Part shown: one piece after another, positions 33,234-42,179 of the stretch
Position numbering within the stretch: the first letter of the stretch is position 1
Layout: every line of letters starts with the position of its first letter
Source: Bacteroidota bacterium
GTDB taxonomy: Bacteria; Bacteroidota; Bacteroidia; Cytophagales; Cyclobacteriaceae
NCBI GenBank assembly: GCA_023428695.1
Contig: JAEYWY010000001.1
Location: forward strand, 1 to 64,000
Reading direction: 5' to 3'
DNA length: 64,000 nucleotides
Program-made: the position numbers and the translations under genes
The notes under the pieces: model-generated
What the model was told of the DNA's origin: nothing
The model's database searches: none
What the model saw: only the letters and a program-made list of their open reading frames with translations

Positions 33234-33991
33234 GGGTAACCTTCCTCGGAACGGGCACGTCACAAGGCGTTCCGGTGATCGGATGCAAATGCGCCGTTTG
33301 CCAGTCGCTTGATTACAGGGATAAACGCCTTCGATCCTCAGTCCATCTTTTGATCGGAGGGACAAGCATCGTCATAGATACTGGTCCGGATTTCCGGGCA
33401 CAAATGCTTCGCGAGCAGATTGACCGTCTCGATGCTATTCTGTTTACACATGCACATCGCGACCACACCGCCGGACTCGATGACGTGCGCGCTTACAACT
33501 TCATGCAACAAATGGATTTGCCGGTGTACGGCACGGCGATGACGCTCGAACAATTACGTGGCGACTTTGCGTATGCTTTCCAGGAAAATCCGTACCCCGG
33601 TATTCCGCGACTCAAACTTAATGGAATTGATCAGGCACCGTTTCAAGTCGGCGGCACTACGGTGACTCCGCTACCGGTTATGCACCTGCGACTGCCGGTC
33701 CTCGGTTTCCGCATTGGTGATTTCAGCTACATCACCGATGCCAACTTCATCCCCGAATCGACCCTTGAGCGTCTCCGCGGAACACGTATCCTGGTACTGA
33801 ATGCATTGCAGCGCGAATCGCACATCGCGCACTTCAATCTTGAAGAAGCACTGGGCATTGCCCGCCTTGTTGGGGCGCCTGCAACGTATTTCACCCATAT
33901 CAGTCACAAACTGGGAACACACGCCAGCGTTCAACGTGAACTACCGGAGGGTATTTTCCTCGCGTGTGACGGTTTGCAACTGGAGTTGTAA
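33230..33991 (+). CDS. MBL-fold metallo-hydrolase (PhnP-like)
   Basis: The 253-residue protein (TTG start overlapping the upstream stop) has the metallo-beta-lactamase fold. The N terminus RVTFLGTGTSQGVPVIGCKCAVC with a Cys pair and the zinc motif THAHRDHTAGLDDVRAYNF (HxHxDH) are typical of PhnP/RNase Z-like phosphodiesterases. A later zinc ligand set is in LPVMHLRLPVLGF, YITDANFIP and TYFTHISHKLGTH. PhnP acts on cyclic phosphodiesters; the natural substrate of this Bacteroidota branch is not known. It is followed by rqcH with its own promoter. Confidence 0.9.
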   Translation: MRVTFLGTGTSQGVPVIGCKCAVCQSLDYRDKRLRSSVHLLIGGTSIVIDTGPDFRAQMLREQIDRLDAILFTHAHRDHTAGLDDVRAYNFMQQMDLPVYGTAMTLEQLRGDFAYAFQENPYPGIPRLKLNGIDQAPFQVGGTTVTPLPVMHLRLPVLGFRIGDFSYITDANFIPESTLERLRGTRILVLNALQRESHIAHFNLEEALGIARLVGAPATYFTHISHKLGTHASVQRELPEGIFLACDGLQLEL

Positions 33992-34015
33992 CTTGTCGCC
34001 AGTCTGCTTTCTTTG
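33985..34015 (+). promoter_or_regulatory. promoter of rqcH
   Basis: GTTG at 33985-33988 (-33) and TTTCTTTG at 34008-34015 (-7) are separated by 19 bases, matching the Bacteroidota pattern. The -33 box overlaps the last codons of the MBL gene. Confidence 0.55.
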
Positions 34016-34040
34016 ACAGTTTCAAGCTTGGGATTCAAAC

Positions 34041-35576
34041 GTGCATAACAACTATTACTTCCTTCGGCAACTTAGTGCGCGGCTCGCAACCATTCTCAAT
34101 GGAGCGGTCATCTCCGAATGCTTCAGCCAGAACAAAGACGAACTTATCATCCGGTTTGAGACTCGCGGGGATCCGTTGTTTTTGAAAGCCAGTCTTGAAC
34201 CAGGTTTTTCTCACGTTTCGTTTCCAGCCGTTGTCAATCGCGCAAAACGCAACAGTGTCAACTTGTTTCCCGATATTGTTGGGTACCGGGTTTCGGGTGT
34301 GCGTCAATACACGAACGAACGCAGCTTCTCAATTATTCTTGAAGAAAAACTGCATCTCCTGTTCCGGATGCATGGACCACGAAGCAATATCATCCTCATA
34401 GAAGGAAACGACGTCCGTGACGTTTTCCGCAGCAACATAACGGTTGAAGAAAAAATCGATCCCGATACACTTGACCGAAACCTGAATTTTGACGGAGAAA
34501 CATTTCTTAGTGTACGCGATCCGAAGAAACACTATTTCACTTTTGGAAATCTTGTTTGGCAGTATCTGAATGAAAAAGGATTCGACAACCTCTCACGCGA
34601 AGAACAATATCCATTCTTTCAGGCTGTCGTAAACAAGCTTGAACAACCTGAATACTTCATCATTCGTATCGACGGCGTACCGCACCTTAGTCTGTTGCCT
34701 TTTCGCGGCAGCAGATTGATTGGTGGCGATCCGATTGAAGCAGCGAATATCTTTTTTCAGGAGTACTCGCAATACACCGGAATTGACCGCAGCAAGGCAA
34801 AGCTGGCGTCAACACTCCGTTCACGTATCAAAAGCAGCGAAAACTACATTGAAAAAAATCGCGCAAAGCTGAATGAGATAAAAAGCGGTCAAAACTATAA
34901 AACGTGGGCTGACCTAATCATGGCGAACCTGCACGCGATAAAACAGGGTGAAGAAAAGGTATACCTCCCCGACTTCTACCACGAAGGCGAAATGGTTGAG
35001 ATTAAGCTTAAGAAAGAACTTCTACCGCAGGCAAACGCTGCTATTTATTATCGGAAAGCAAAGAACCAGCACCTTGAAACCCAACGAATTGAAGAGGCGT
35101 TGCGCGCAAAGGAAATCGAACTGGATCGCCTGCACCGACAGCTTGAGCAGGCTGAAGCGGCGAAAGATATCACCACCTTACGAAAACTCATGCCCGAGAG
35201 TCTGCCCAGGCAGGAGAAATCAACTAATCCATACCATGAATTTCATCATTCCGGTTTTCGCATCTGGGTCGGCAAGGGTGCACAGCAGAACGACGAGCTC
35301 ACGCTGAAGTATGGTTACAAGGAAGACCTTTGGTTACACGCTAAAGATGTTCCCGGATCTCATGTTATAATAAAGTATCAATCCGGTAAAAAATTTCCGA
35401 AAGATGTGATTGAACGTGCGGCACAACTTGCCGCGTACAATTCAAAACGAAAGTCGGAATCATTGTGTCCGGTAATTGTAACACCAAGGAAGTTTGTGCG
35501 CAAACGAAAAGGTGATCCGCCCGGCACGGTGGTCGTCGAACGTGAGGAAGTGATCCTCGTTGAACCAAAGTTATGA
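34041..35576 (+). CDS. rqcH: NFACT-family ribosome quality-control protein RqcH (Rqc2 homologue)
   Basis: The 511-residue protein (GTG start) has an N-terminal NFACT-N domain (about 1-240, with LLFRMHGPRSNIILIEGNDV), a long helical and coiled-coil middle (about 250-390, including EEALRAKEIELDRLHRQLEQ) and the NFACT-R domain (about 395-511, with FRIWVGKGAQQNDELTLKYG, DLWLHAKDVPGSHVII, YNSKRKSESLCPVIVTPRKFVRKRKG). RqcH binds obstructed 50S subunits and recruits alanyl-tRNA to add C-terminal alanine tails to stalled peptides. The full-length domain set suggests a working pathway. Older annotation calls this family fibronectin-binding. Confidence 0.92.
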   Translation: MHNNYYFLRQLSARLATILNGAVISECFSQNKDELIIRFETRGDPLFLKASLEPGFSHVSFPAVVNRAKRNSVNLFPDIVGYRVSGVRQYTNERSFSIILEEKLHLLFRMHGPRSNIILIEGNDVRDVFRSNITVEEKIDPDTLDRNLNFDGETFLSVRDPKKHYFTFGNLVWQYLNEKGFDNLSREEQYPFFQAVVNKLEQPEYFIIRIDGVPHLSLLPFRGSRLIGGDPIEAANIFFQEYSQYTGIDRSKAKLASTLRSRIKSSENYIEKNRAKLNEIKSGQNYKTWADLIMANLHAIKQGEEKVYLPDFYHEGEMVEIKLKKELLPQANAAIYYRKAKNQHLETQRIEEALRAKEIELDRLHRQLEQAEAAKDITTLRKLMPESLPRQEKSTNPYHEFHHSGFRIWVGKGAQQNDELTLKYGYKEDLWLHAKDVPGSHVIIKYQSGKKFPKDVIERAAQLAAYNSKRKSESLCPVIVTPRKFVRKRKGDPPGTVVVEREEVILVEPKL

Positions 35577-35621
35577 TAATATGAAAGGCCACGTCCGCAG
35601 GAACGCGGCAATCAAATGGTT

Positions 35622-37052
35622 TTACTTCACCACGTTTATCTTGAGCGTGTTGGTACGCGCCCGTTCATGTATCGGCATACTGGCCAGGAAGATAAACTTG
35701 TCGCCACTTTGCACGTGACCTTCTTTTCTCAGAATTTCTTCCACATCGGCAATCGTGTCGTCGGTGGAATCAGTCTTGTCATAGTGGTATGCCCGCGTTC
35801 CCCATACGAGATTCATCTTGTTGATCAGCGTATCATTACCCGTGAACACAAAAATGTTCGCATTAGGGCGATGTGATGACGACTTGAATGCAGTGTATCC
35901 CGATGACGTCATACCGACAATAGCCTTGGCACCCACATCCTGCGCAAGTTTACATGCCGCGAGCACAAGGCTGTCGTTCACATAAATCGGAGAGTTTACA
36001 TCGACTTCGCGGAAGCGGAAATAGATGTTAGGATTTTTTTCCACCGACGCGATCGTTCTTACCATACTGCGGATTACTTCGATGGGGTACTTGCCGGCAG
36101 CGGTTTCGGCTGAGAGCATGAGTGCATCGGCGCCATCCATAACGGCATTCGCGACGTCGTTGGTTTCAGCGCGTGTCGGGCGTGGGTTTTCGATCATGCT
36201 TTCCATCATCTGCGTCGCGACAATTACCGGCTTACCCTGACGGTTGCACTTTTCGACAAGCATCTTCTGCACCATCGGTACTTCCTCGAGCCATATTTCG
36301 ACACCAAGGTCACCGCGTGCAACCATCACCGCGTCAGTAGCTGCAATGATTTCGTCGATGTTACTGAGTGCTTCGGGTTTTTCGATTTTTGCCACGATTC
36401 GTGAGTCCGCGTTATTGCGAACCAGGATATCGCGCATTGAATTGATGTCAGCCGCTTTGCGAACGAAGGACAGCGCGATCCAGTCGACTTTGTGACGGAT
36501 ACCAAATTCAAGATCGCGCAGGTCTTTGTCGGTAAGCGATGGCGCCGACACTTTTGAGAACGGAAGATTGATTCCTTTCCGGGATTTCAACGGGCCACCG
36601 TAAACGACTTCAGTGACTACTTCTTCATCGCGCACTTCCTTTACCCTCAATTCTATTTTACCATCATCAACCAGGATCATGTCTCCGGCCTTGACATCTT
36701 TAGGAAGGTTTTTATAGGATGTGCTGGCGATTTCGTTGTTACCAAGGAGTTCCTGATTTGTGATGATCAGTTCCTGACCGCGTTCGATGACAACATTGGG
36801 TTGCATTTCGTTGATTCGGATCTTGGGTCCCTGCAAGTCCTGCAGCAGCGACACTGTAGAGCCGAGTTCAGCATTTAATTCGCGGACAAAGTTGATAACC
36901 TTGAGGTGATCCTCGTGTGAGCCGTGTGAAAAATTGAGACGAAAAACATCGACACCTTCTTTGATAAGGGCCCTTAGCATTTCCTTTGAATTCGACGCAG
37001 GGCCTACGGTGGCAACAATTTTCGTCTTGTTGTACGATACTCTTTCTGACAT
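35622..37052 (-). CDS. pyk: pyruvate kinase
   Basis: The 476-residue enzyme makes pyruvate and ATP from phosphoenolpyruvate and ADP. Family marks are TKIVATVGPASNS, FRLNFSHGSHEDH, LLQDLQGPKIRI, the active-site block VAKIEKPEALSNIDEIIAATDAVMVARGDLGVE, and MMESMIENPRPTRAETNDVANAVMDGADALMLS. The C-terminal regulatory domain is present. It faces rqcH and is preceded by the IPExxxVDY-family gene 55 bases upstream on the same strand, a neighbour pair I recall from other Bacteroidota. Confidence 0.98.
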   Translation of the reverse strand: MSERVSYNKTKIVATVGPASNSKEMLRALIKEGVDVFRLNFSHGSHEDHLKVINFVRELNAELGSTVSLLQDLQGPKIRINEMQPNVVIERGQELIITNQELLGNNEIASTSYKNLPKDVKAGDMILVDDGKIELRVKEVRDEEVVTEVVYGGPLKSRKGINLPFSKVSAPSLTDKDLRDLEFGIRHKVDWIALSFVRKAADINSMRDILVRNNADSRIVAKIEKPEALSNIDEIIAATDAVMVARGDLGVEIWLEEVPMVQKMLVEKCNRQGKPVIVATQMMESMIENPRPTRAETNDVANAVMDGADALMLSAETAAGKYPIEVIRSMVRTIASVEKNPNIYFRFREVDVNSPIYVNDSLVLAACKLAQDVGAKAIVGMTSSGYTAFKSSSHRPNANIFVFTGNDTLINKMNLVWGTRAYHYDKTDSTDDTIADVEEILRKEGHVQSGDKFIFLASMPIHERARTNTLKINVVK

Positions 37053-37107
37053 AGGTTTAGGATATGACGTATTGGATTGTGTCTGTTTGAGAAGAACACG
37101 ACATGCC

Positions 37108-37530
37108 TCAGAAGATAAAATTCGATTTGGATTTCAGTCCTTCGAGAGGAATCGCGGAGACCAGTTGCACGACCGGGATTGTTTTCAGCAGACCGATGAG
37201 TTGCTGGTTCGTATACTGTTCTTTCATGGCTGCCAAAATTATAAAATCAAAGTGAGGAAATTCAGGTATTAAAAAATACTTTCCCGGATCATTTTCGGAA
37301 GCTTTATTTTTGAACAGTTTCAATCGATTGTGGGCGGTCTGGTGTGCATAAAAAGCGAAGTTTTTTTCCTCATTATTGCGAAATCCGACAACCAGATCAG
37401 GTTGTTTGACCAGATTGATGTGTAAAAGTTGATTGATCTCCCATGCGAGCTTGTATCCTCTTACCACCGAGATCACACCCAGAAGTTCGAAGTCGAACTC
37501 ATAATCAATAACAAGCCTGGTCTTCTTCAT
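37108..37530 (-). CDS. IPExxxVDY family protein
   Basis: The start ATG 37530 (MKKTRLVIDYEFDFELLGV) gives 140 residues. The hallmark segment is FLIPEFPHFDFIILAAMKE, in which the family motif I-P-E-x3-V-D-Y appears as IPEFPHFDF. The family is restricted to Bacteroidota and of unknown function. The N-terminal strand-rich part includes AWEINQLLHINLVKQPDLVV. It lies between acpP (divergent) and pyk (downstream, same strand), a conserved neighbourhood that hints at a link to central carbon or lipid metabolism. An upstream extension of 24 codons carries no domain. Confidence 0.85.
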   Translation of the reverse strand: MKKTRLVIDYEFDFELLGVISVVRGYKLAWEINQLLHINLVKQPDLVVGFRNNEEKNFAFYAHQTAHNRLKLFKNKASENDPGKYFLIPEFPHFDFIILAAMKEQYTNQQLIGLLKTIPVVQLVSAIPLEGLKSKSNFIF

Positions 37531-37687
37531 GACGTTTGAACACCCAAACCGGCTCGTTGCACGGTTGGATAATGATGCCCAAAATAAGCGGATAATGACC
37601 AAACCACCATGACAAAAAAGGTCGAAATCAGTGCCTACAGGCTCATAAACAGGCCATTACTGCCATATTGGGGCATCCGCAAAAAAG

Positions 37688-37719
37688 TTTGACAATATTG
37701 CCGCAAATCTCTTTCTTTG
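37688..37719 (+). promoter_or_regulatory. promoter of acpP-fabF
   Basis: TTTG at 37688-37691 and TTTCTTTG at 37712-37719, spaced by 20 bases, fit the Bacteroidota -33/-7 pattern and predict a leader of about 27 bases before the acpP ATG. Confidence 0.65.
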
Positions 37720-37751
37720 CACTGATTTTAAAATCACTAAACATTAAACAC

Positions 37752-37991
37752 ATGTCTGAAATTGCACAAAAGGTAAAACAGATCATCATCGAAAAACTTG
37801 GCGTTGAGGAATCTGAAGTTACTCCTGAGGCCAGCTTTACCAACGACCTTGGCGCTGACTCTCTTGACACTGTAGAACTTATCATGGAGTTCGAGAAAGA
37901 ATTCAATATTTCTATTCCAGACGACCAGGCCGAGAACATTTCGACTGTGGGCCAGGCGATTTCCTACCTGGAGCAAAACGTTAAGAAATAA
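37752..37991 (+). CDS. acpP: acyl carrier protein
   Basis: The 79-residue acidic protein MSEIAQKVKQIIIEKLGVE... is acyl carrier protein, the thioester carrier of fatty-acid synthesis. The phosphopantetheine attachment serine lies in LGADSLDTVELIMEFEKEF (DSL near residue 37-39). The start at ATG 37752 is the family start; the open extension upstream contains the promoter. fabF follows after 37 bases, the classic acpP-fabF arrangement. Confidence 0.98.
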   Translation: MSEIAQKVKQIIIEKLGVEESEVTPEASFTNDLGADSLDTVELIMEFEKEFNISIPDDQAENISTVGQAISYLEQNVKK

Positions 37992-38028
37992 TTGATCGAA
38001 GCCTCTCTACACCCCCATATCACAAAAC

Positions 38029-39276
38029 ATGCAATTGAAGCGAGTAGTCGTTACAGGACTTGGTGCACTCACCCCGATCGGGAATACGCTGGCGGAATAC
38101 TGGGAAGGCCTGAAGAACGGCAAAAGCGGAGCAGCTCCGATAACACGCTTTGATGCATCTCTTTTCAAGACAAAATTTGCCTGCGAATTAAAGAATTTTG
38201 AGATAGGTAATTTCATGGATCGCAAAGAGGCCCGTAAGATGGACCCCTTTGCACAGTACGCCATGGTTGCTGTCGATGAGGCTATAAAAGATTCAAACCT
38301 CCCGCTGACTGATTTAAACCCGAACCGCGCTGGCGTCATTTGGGGATCAGGTATCGGGGGGTTACTCACTTTTCAGGAAGAAGTAAAAACCTATGCAAAA
38401 GGCGACGGCACGCCGCGGTTCAACCCCTTCTTCATTCCCAAGATGATTCCCGACCTGAGTGCAGGTCACATCTCAATCAAGTACGGCTTCCGCGGACCAA
38501 ATTATGTAACGGTATCCGCCTGTGCTTCTTCTACCAACGCACTTTACGATGCCTTTACGTTTATCCGTCTCGGCAAGGCCGACATCATCGTGTCAGGCGG
38601 ATCCGAGGCTGCGGTGTGTGAGGCAGGTGTCGGTGGTTTCAACGCACTGAAGGCCCTTTCGGAACGAAACGATTCTCCCGAGACAGCGTCACGACCGTAT
38701 GACAAGTCCCGCGACGGATTTGTGCTCGGCGAAGGCGCGGGCGCGCTCATCCTCGAAGAATACGAGCACGCGAAAAAACGCGGCGCGAGAATCTATGGCG
38801 AAATCATTGGCGGCGGAATGTCAGCCGATGCGTATCACATCACAGCCCCGCATCCCGATGGAGCCGGTATTATTCAGGTGATGTACAATGCACTCGAAGA
38901 TGCCGGTATTACCGCAGACGAAGTCGACTACGTCAACACACACGGCACATCAACGCCGCTTGGCGATATCGGCGAGATACGCGCTATCCAGAAAGTCTTC
39001 GGTGAACAGGCATATCGCATGAACATCAGTTCAACCAAGTCGATGACGGGTCACCTGCTCGGCGCTGCCGGTGCTATTGAAAGCATCGCCTGCCTCATGG
39101 CGATCAATCAATCGGTGATACCCCCTACCATCAACCACTTCGAAGACGACCCGGATCTTGATCCGAGACTCAACATGACATTTAACAAAGCGCAACAACG
39201 CGAAGTTAAAATCGCCCTGAGTAACACCTTCGGATTCGGTGGCCACAACTTCTCCGTAATCTTCAGAAAAGTCTGA
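38029..39276 (+). CDS. fabF: beta-ketoacyl-ACP synthase II
   Basis: The 415-residue condensing enzyme elongates acyl-ACP with malonyl-ACP. The catalytic Cys is in TVSACASSTNALYDAF (near residue 165), the two histidines in VNTHGTSTPLGD and SMTGHLLGAAGAIES, and the C-terminal NTFGFGGHNFSVIF is typical. It is co-transcribed with acpP; rnc follows after about 120 bases, giving the common order acpP-fabF-rnc. Confidence 0.98.
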   Translation: MQLKRVVVTGLGALTPIGNTLAEYWEGLKNGKSGAAPITRFDASLFKTKFACELKNFEIGNFMDRKEARKMDPFAQYAMVAVDEAIKDSNLPLTDLNPNRAGVIWGSGIGGLLTFQEEVKTYAKGDGTPRFNPFFIPKMIPDLSAGHISIKYGFRGPNYVTVSACASSTNALYDAFTFIRLGKADIIVSGGSEAAVCEAGVGGFNALKALSERNDSPETASRPYDKSRDGFVLGEGAGALILEEYEHAKKRGARIYGEIIGGGMSADAYHITAPHPDGAGIIQVMYNALEDAGITADEVDYVNTHGTSTPLGDIGEIRAIQKVFGEQAYRMNISSTKSMTGHLLGAAGAIESIACLMAINQSVIPPTINHFEDDPDLDPRLNMTFNKAQQREVKIALSNTFGFGGHNFSVIFRKV

Positions 39277-39394
39277 GTTCCTTCCGTCTTATTATTGTCA
39301 ACGGACCGGGCATTGATCTGTTCAAGGCCGTTTCCCGTATTGATAATTCTTTTATTCTTTTAAATTAGCATCGGATAATTTTGATTCAGCGATT

Positions 39395-40135
39395 TTGGTC
39401 TGGAAGATTCTTAAAATACGGAAAGGAAAAGTCAAACCGGATGACAAGTTGGTGCGGGCTATCAAGAACATTGCCGGCATTTCCCCTTCCAATCTGGAGC
39501 TTTACAGACTTGCCACCGTTCACAGTTCGATCGCCCGGGAAAATGGTACTGGCTTCAAAGAGTCCAACGAACGACTCGAATACCTCGGAGATGCCGTGCT
39601 GGGTGCCGCAGTCGCCGACTTCCTCTTTAAAAAGTTTCCCTACAAGTCTGAAGGCTTTCTAACCGAAATCCGCTCACGACTCGTTAACCGCGAATCGCTC
39701 AACCTGCTCGCCCGGAAGATCGGGGTCGGAAACATTGTTCAATACGACCAGAAGAATGCCCATCTGCAACAGGTGATCCTGGGTAATACGCTGGAGGCTA
39801 TCGTTGGAGCTATATACCTCGACAAAGGGTATCTGCGGACAAAGAAGTTTGTTATCGATAAACTTATCACTCCGAATTACGACCTCCAGGAACTGATTAG
39901 CTCGAATTCCAATTACAAGAGCCGCATAATCGAGTGGGCGCAACGTGAAGGCAGGGAAGTCAGGTTTGAGATCGTCAACGTGAAGAAAGGCAAGAATCAC
40001 AAGGAATTCACGGCCGTGGTAATAATCGATGGTGATTCACGCGGAACCGGATTCGGAAACAGCAAGAAGAAAGCGGAACAGGACGCCGCCTTCAAAACCT
40101 GCGAGATGCTGAATTTGCTCGCCGACAACCTCTGA
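39395..40135 (+). CDS. rnc: ribonuclease III
   Basis: The 246-residue enzyme cuts double-stranded RNA in rRNA and mRNA processing. The endonuclease signature ERLEYLGDAVLGAAVADFLF and the second acid motif GNTLEAIVGAIYLDKGY are intact. The C-terminal double-stranded RNA-binding domain covers about residues 175-244, with GTGFGNSKKKAEQDAAFKTC. The start is a TTG (39395), consistent with no nearby ATG before the conserved region. It follows acpP-fabF on the same strand. Confidence 0.96.
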   Translation: MVWKILKIRKGKVKPDDKLVRAIKNIAGISPSNLELYRLATVHSSIARENGTGFKESNERLEYLGDAVLGAAVADFLFKKFPYKSEGFLTEIRSRLVNRESLNLLARKIGVGNIVQYDQKNAHLQQVILGNTLEAIVGAIYLDKGYLRTKKFVIDKLITPNYDLQELISSNSNYKSRIIEWAQREGREVRFEIVNVKKGKNHKEFTAVVIIDGDSRGTGFGNSKKKAEQDAAFKTCEMLNLLADNL

Positions 40136-40233
40136 CGTTATAGTTCTCGTCCGATCCGGATACGAAACCAACATTTTTTGCTGACCTTTTTGCATATTGA
40201 GGCGTTTTCAATACGACACCCTATTGTTCCCGC

Positions 40234-42084
40234 ATGATGCCCATTGACCCGGTACGAATCGCCGGCGGTTCAGTAAATCAGACTCCGCTGGACTGGGCGA
40301 ATAATACCGCCAACATTGTTGCCGCCATCCAGGAAGCGATTCGCCAGGAGGTGAAGTTCCTTTGCCTGCCCGAATTATCCATTACCGGCTACGGATGTGA
40401 AGACTGGTTTCTGAGCGATTGGGTCCCCGCCAAAGCACTCGAGCAGCTTGAAATAATCCGTACACATTGTACGAACATTACTGTAGCCGTAGGGTTACCC
40501 ATTATCTGGAAAAAGAAAGTTTACAATGGCGCGTGCGTTATCAGCAACACTGAAATCCTGGGTATCACCTGCAAGCAGTATCTCGCCCGTGATGGCGTAC
40601 ACTATGAACCCCGTTGGTTCACACCGTGGCCGGCAGGAAAAGTAGTCGACTTTAAGATCGGAGAGCGGGTTGTACCAGCTGGCGATGTTATTTACACCGT
40701 AAACGGGATTACCCTCGGATTCGAAATCTGTGAAGATGCATGGCACAAGTCGCGTCGCCCGGGATACCGACTGAAGGAACGCGGTGTTATGTTGATCATG
40801 AATCCGAGTGCAAGTCACTTCGCGATGCGTAAAAGTCTGTTGCGGGAAGAAGAAGTCGTAATTGAAGGCTCGGGGCTATTTAATTGCGTTTACGTTTTTG
40901 CAAACCTCCTCGGAAACGAAGCGGGGCGCATGATCTATGACGGTGATGTGATCATTGGCCAGCATGGAAAGTTACTTGCCGTCAACAAACGACTCAGCTT
41001 CGACAATTACACCGTGCTCTCGCGTGACGTACATTTCGGCATTCCCCAAAAGAGTGAGGTATTACCAAGTCGCGATAACAAGGAAGTTAACGAAGAACTG
41101 ACTCAGGCACTCGCACTCGCACTGTTTGATTACCTTCGGAAGAGTCGTGCCCGTGGATTTGTTTTGTCGCTCAGTGGTGGCGCCGACTCAGCATCCTGCG
41201 CAATTTTCGTTTCGGAAATGGTTCGTCGCGCCGGAAATGAAATTGGTCTCGCGAACCTTTACAACACCCTGCGACTGGTCACACCCGGTGCAGGTCCCTC
41301 CGTTGCGGACGCCGTACACCAGTTGTTGACGTGCGCATACCAGGGTACAAAAAACTCCTCGCAGACAACCTTCGATGCAGCAAGGACGCTGGCGCACTCC
41401 ATCAACGCAAAGTTTCATCACTGGACTATCGACGACGAAGTCGAATCGTACACAAAAAAGATCGAGTCCGCGGTAGGAAGAGAATTGTCATGGCAAACTG
41501 ACGACGTGGCATTGCAGAACATACAGGCGCGTACGCGATCACCAATCATCTGGATGCTGGCAAACATCAATCAGGCGGTGTTGCTTACGACATCGAACCG
41601 CAGCGAAGGCGATGTTGGTTATGCAACCATGGATGGTGACACCAGCGGCAGCCTCGCCCCTATTGCCGGGCTTAGCAAACCATTCATTATTCAGTGGTTG
41701 CGTTGGGCGGAAAGATCGTTGGGCTATGTCGGACTTCGCCCTGTGAACAGCCTTCAACCAACGGCAGAGTTACGACCTCCGGATTCGAAACAAACTGACG
41801 AGACCGATCTGATGCCGTACCCAATACTGGAGGAAATCGAACGTCACGCGATATTTCACCATAAGTCACCCGCCGCCGTTTACGAAAGCATGAAGGGTGT
41901 TTGTGACGAGGATCTGCTCAAGACCTATATCCGGAAATTTTTCAGGTTGTGGGCGGCGAACCAATGGAAACGCGAGCGCTTTGCACCATCGTTTCATCTC
42001 GACGATCTCAACGTCGACCCGCGCACATGGTGCCGGTTTCCGATCCTTTCTTCGGGGTTTCGCGCCGAACTTGATGCATTGTAA
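40234..42084 (+). CDS. nadE: glutamine-dependent NAD+ synthetase
   Basis: The 616-residue enzyme joins a nitrilase-type glutaminase domain (about 1-270) to the NAD synthetase domain (about 290-616). The glutaminase triad is visible as the Glu in LCLPELSITGY, a Lys in the middle and Cys in GITLGFEICEDAW. The synthetase has the PP-loop VLSLSGGADSASCAIF and later TTSNRSEGDVGYATMDGDTSGSLAPIAGL. It makes NAD from deamido-NAD with glutamine as nitrogen source. The gene stands alone between rnc and lgt. Confidence 0.97.
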   Translation: MMPIDPVRIAGGSVNQTPLDWANNTANIVAAIQEAIRQEVKFLCLPELSITGYGCEDWFLSDWVPAKALEQLEIIRTHCTNITVAVGLPIIWKKKVYNGACVISNTEILGITCKQYLARDGVHYEPRWFTPWPAGKVVDFKIGERVVPAGDVIYTVNGITLGFEICEDAWHKSRRPGYRLKERGVMLIMNPSASHFAMRKSLLREEEVVIEGSGLFNCVYVFANLLGNEAGRMIYDGDVIIGQHGKLLAVNKRLSFDNYTVLSRDVHFGIPQKSEVLPSRDNKEVNEELTQALALALFDYLRKSRARGFVLSLSGGADSASCAIFVSEMVRRAGNEIGLANLYNTLRLVTPGAGPSVADAVHQLLTCAYQGTKNSSQTTFDAARTLAHSINAKFHHWTIDDEVESYTKKIESAVGRELSWQTDDVALQNIQARTRSPIIWMLANINQAVLLTTSNRSEGDVGYATMDGDTSGSLAPIAGLSKPFIIQWLRWAERSLGYVGLRPVNSLQPTAELRPPDSKQTDETDLMPYPILEEIERHAIFHHKSPAAVYESMKGVCDEDLLKTYIRKFFRLWAANQWKRERFAPSFHLDDLNVDPRTWCRFPILSSGFRAELDAL

Positions 42085-42145
42085 ATCAGCCACTTGAAGA
42101 CGAATTTGTATTATCGTACACGCAACAAAAATCGGTCCCGGCCTG

Positions 42146-42173
42146 CTTGTCGTGACCAATTCTTATATATTTG
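42146..42173 (+). promoter_or_regulatory. promoter of lgt, probably leaderless
   Basis: TATATTTG at 42166-42173 matches TAnnTTTG exactly and ends six bases before the lgt ATG (42180). A CTTG at 42146-42149 could serve as the -33 box (spacing 16). The transcript would start at or next to the start codon. Confidence 0.6.
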
Positions 42174-42179
42174 CCGCCT

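Noticed and set aside
33230..33991. Beta-lactamase activity for the MBL-fold protein
   Set aside because: It has no signal peptide and its N-terminal GTGTSQG with Cys pair matches PhnP-like hydrolases, not class B beta-lactamases.
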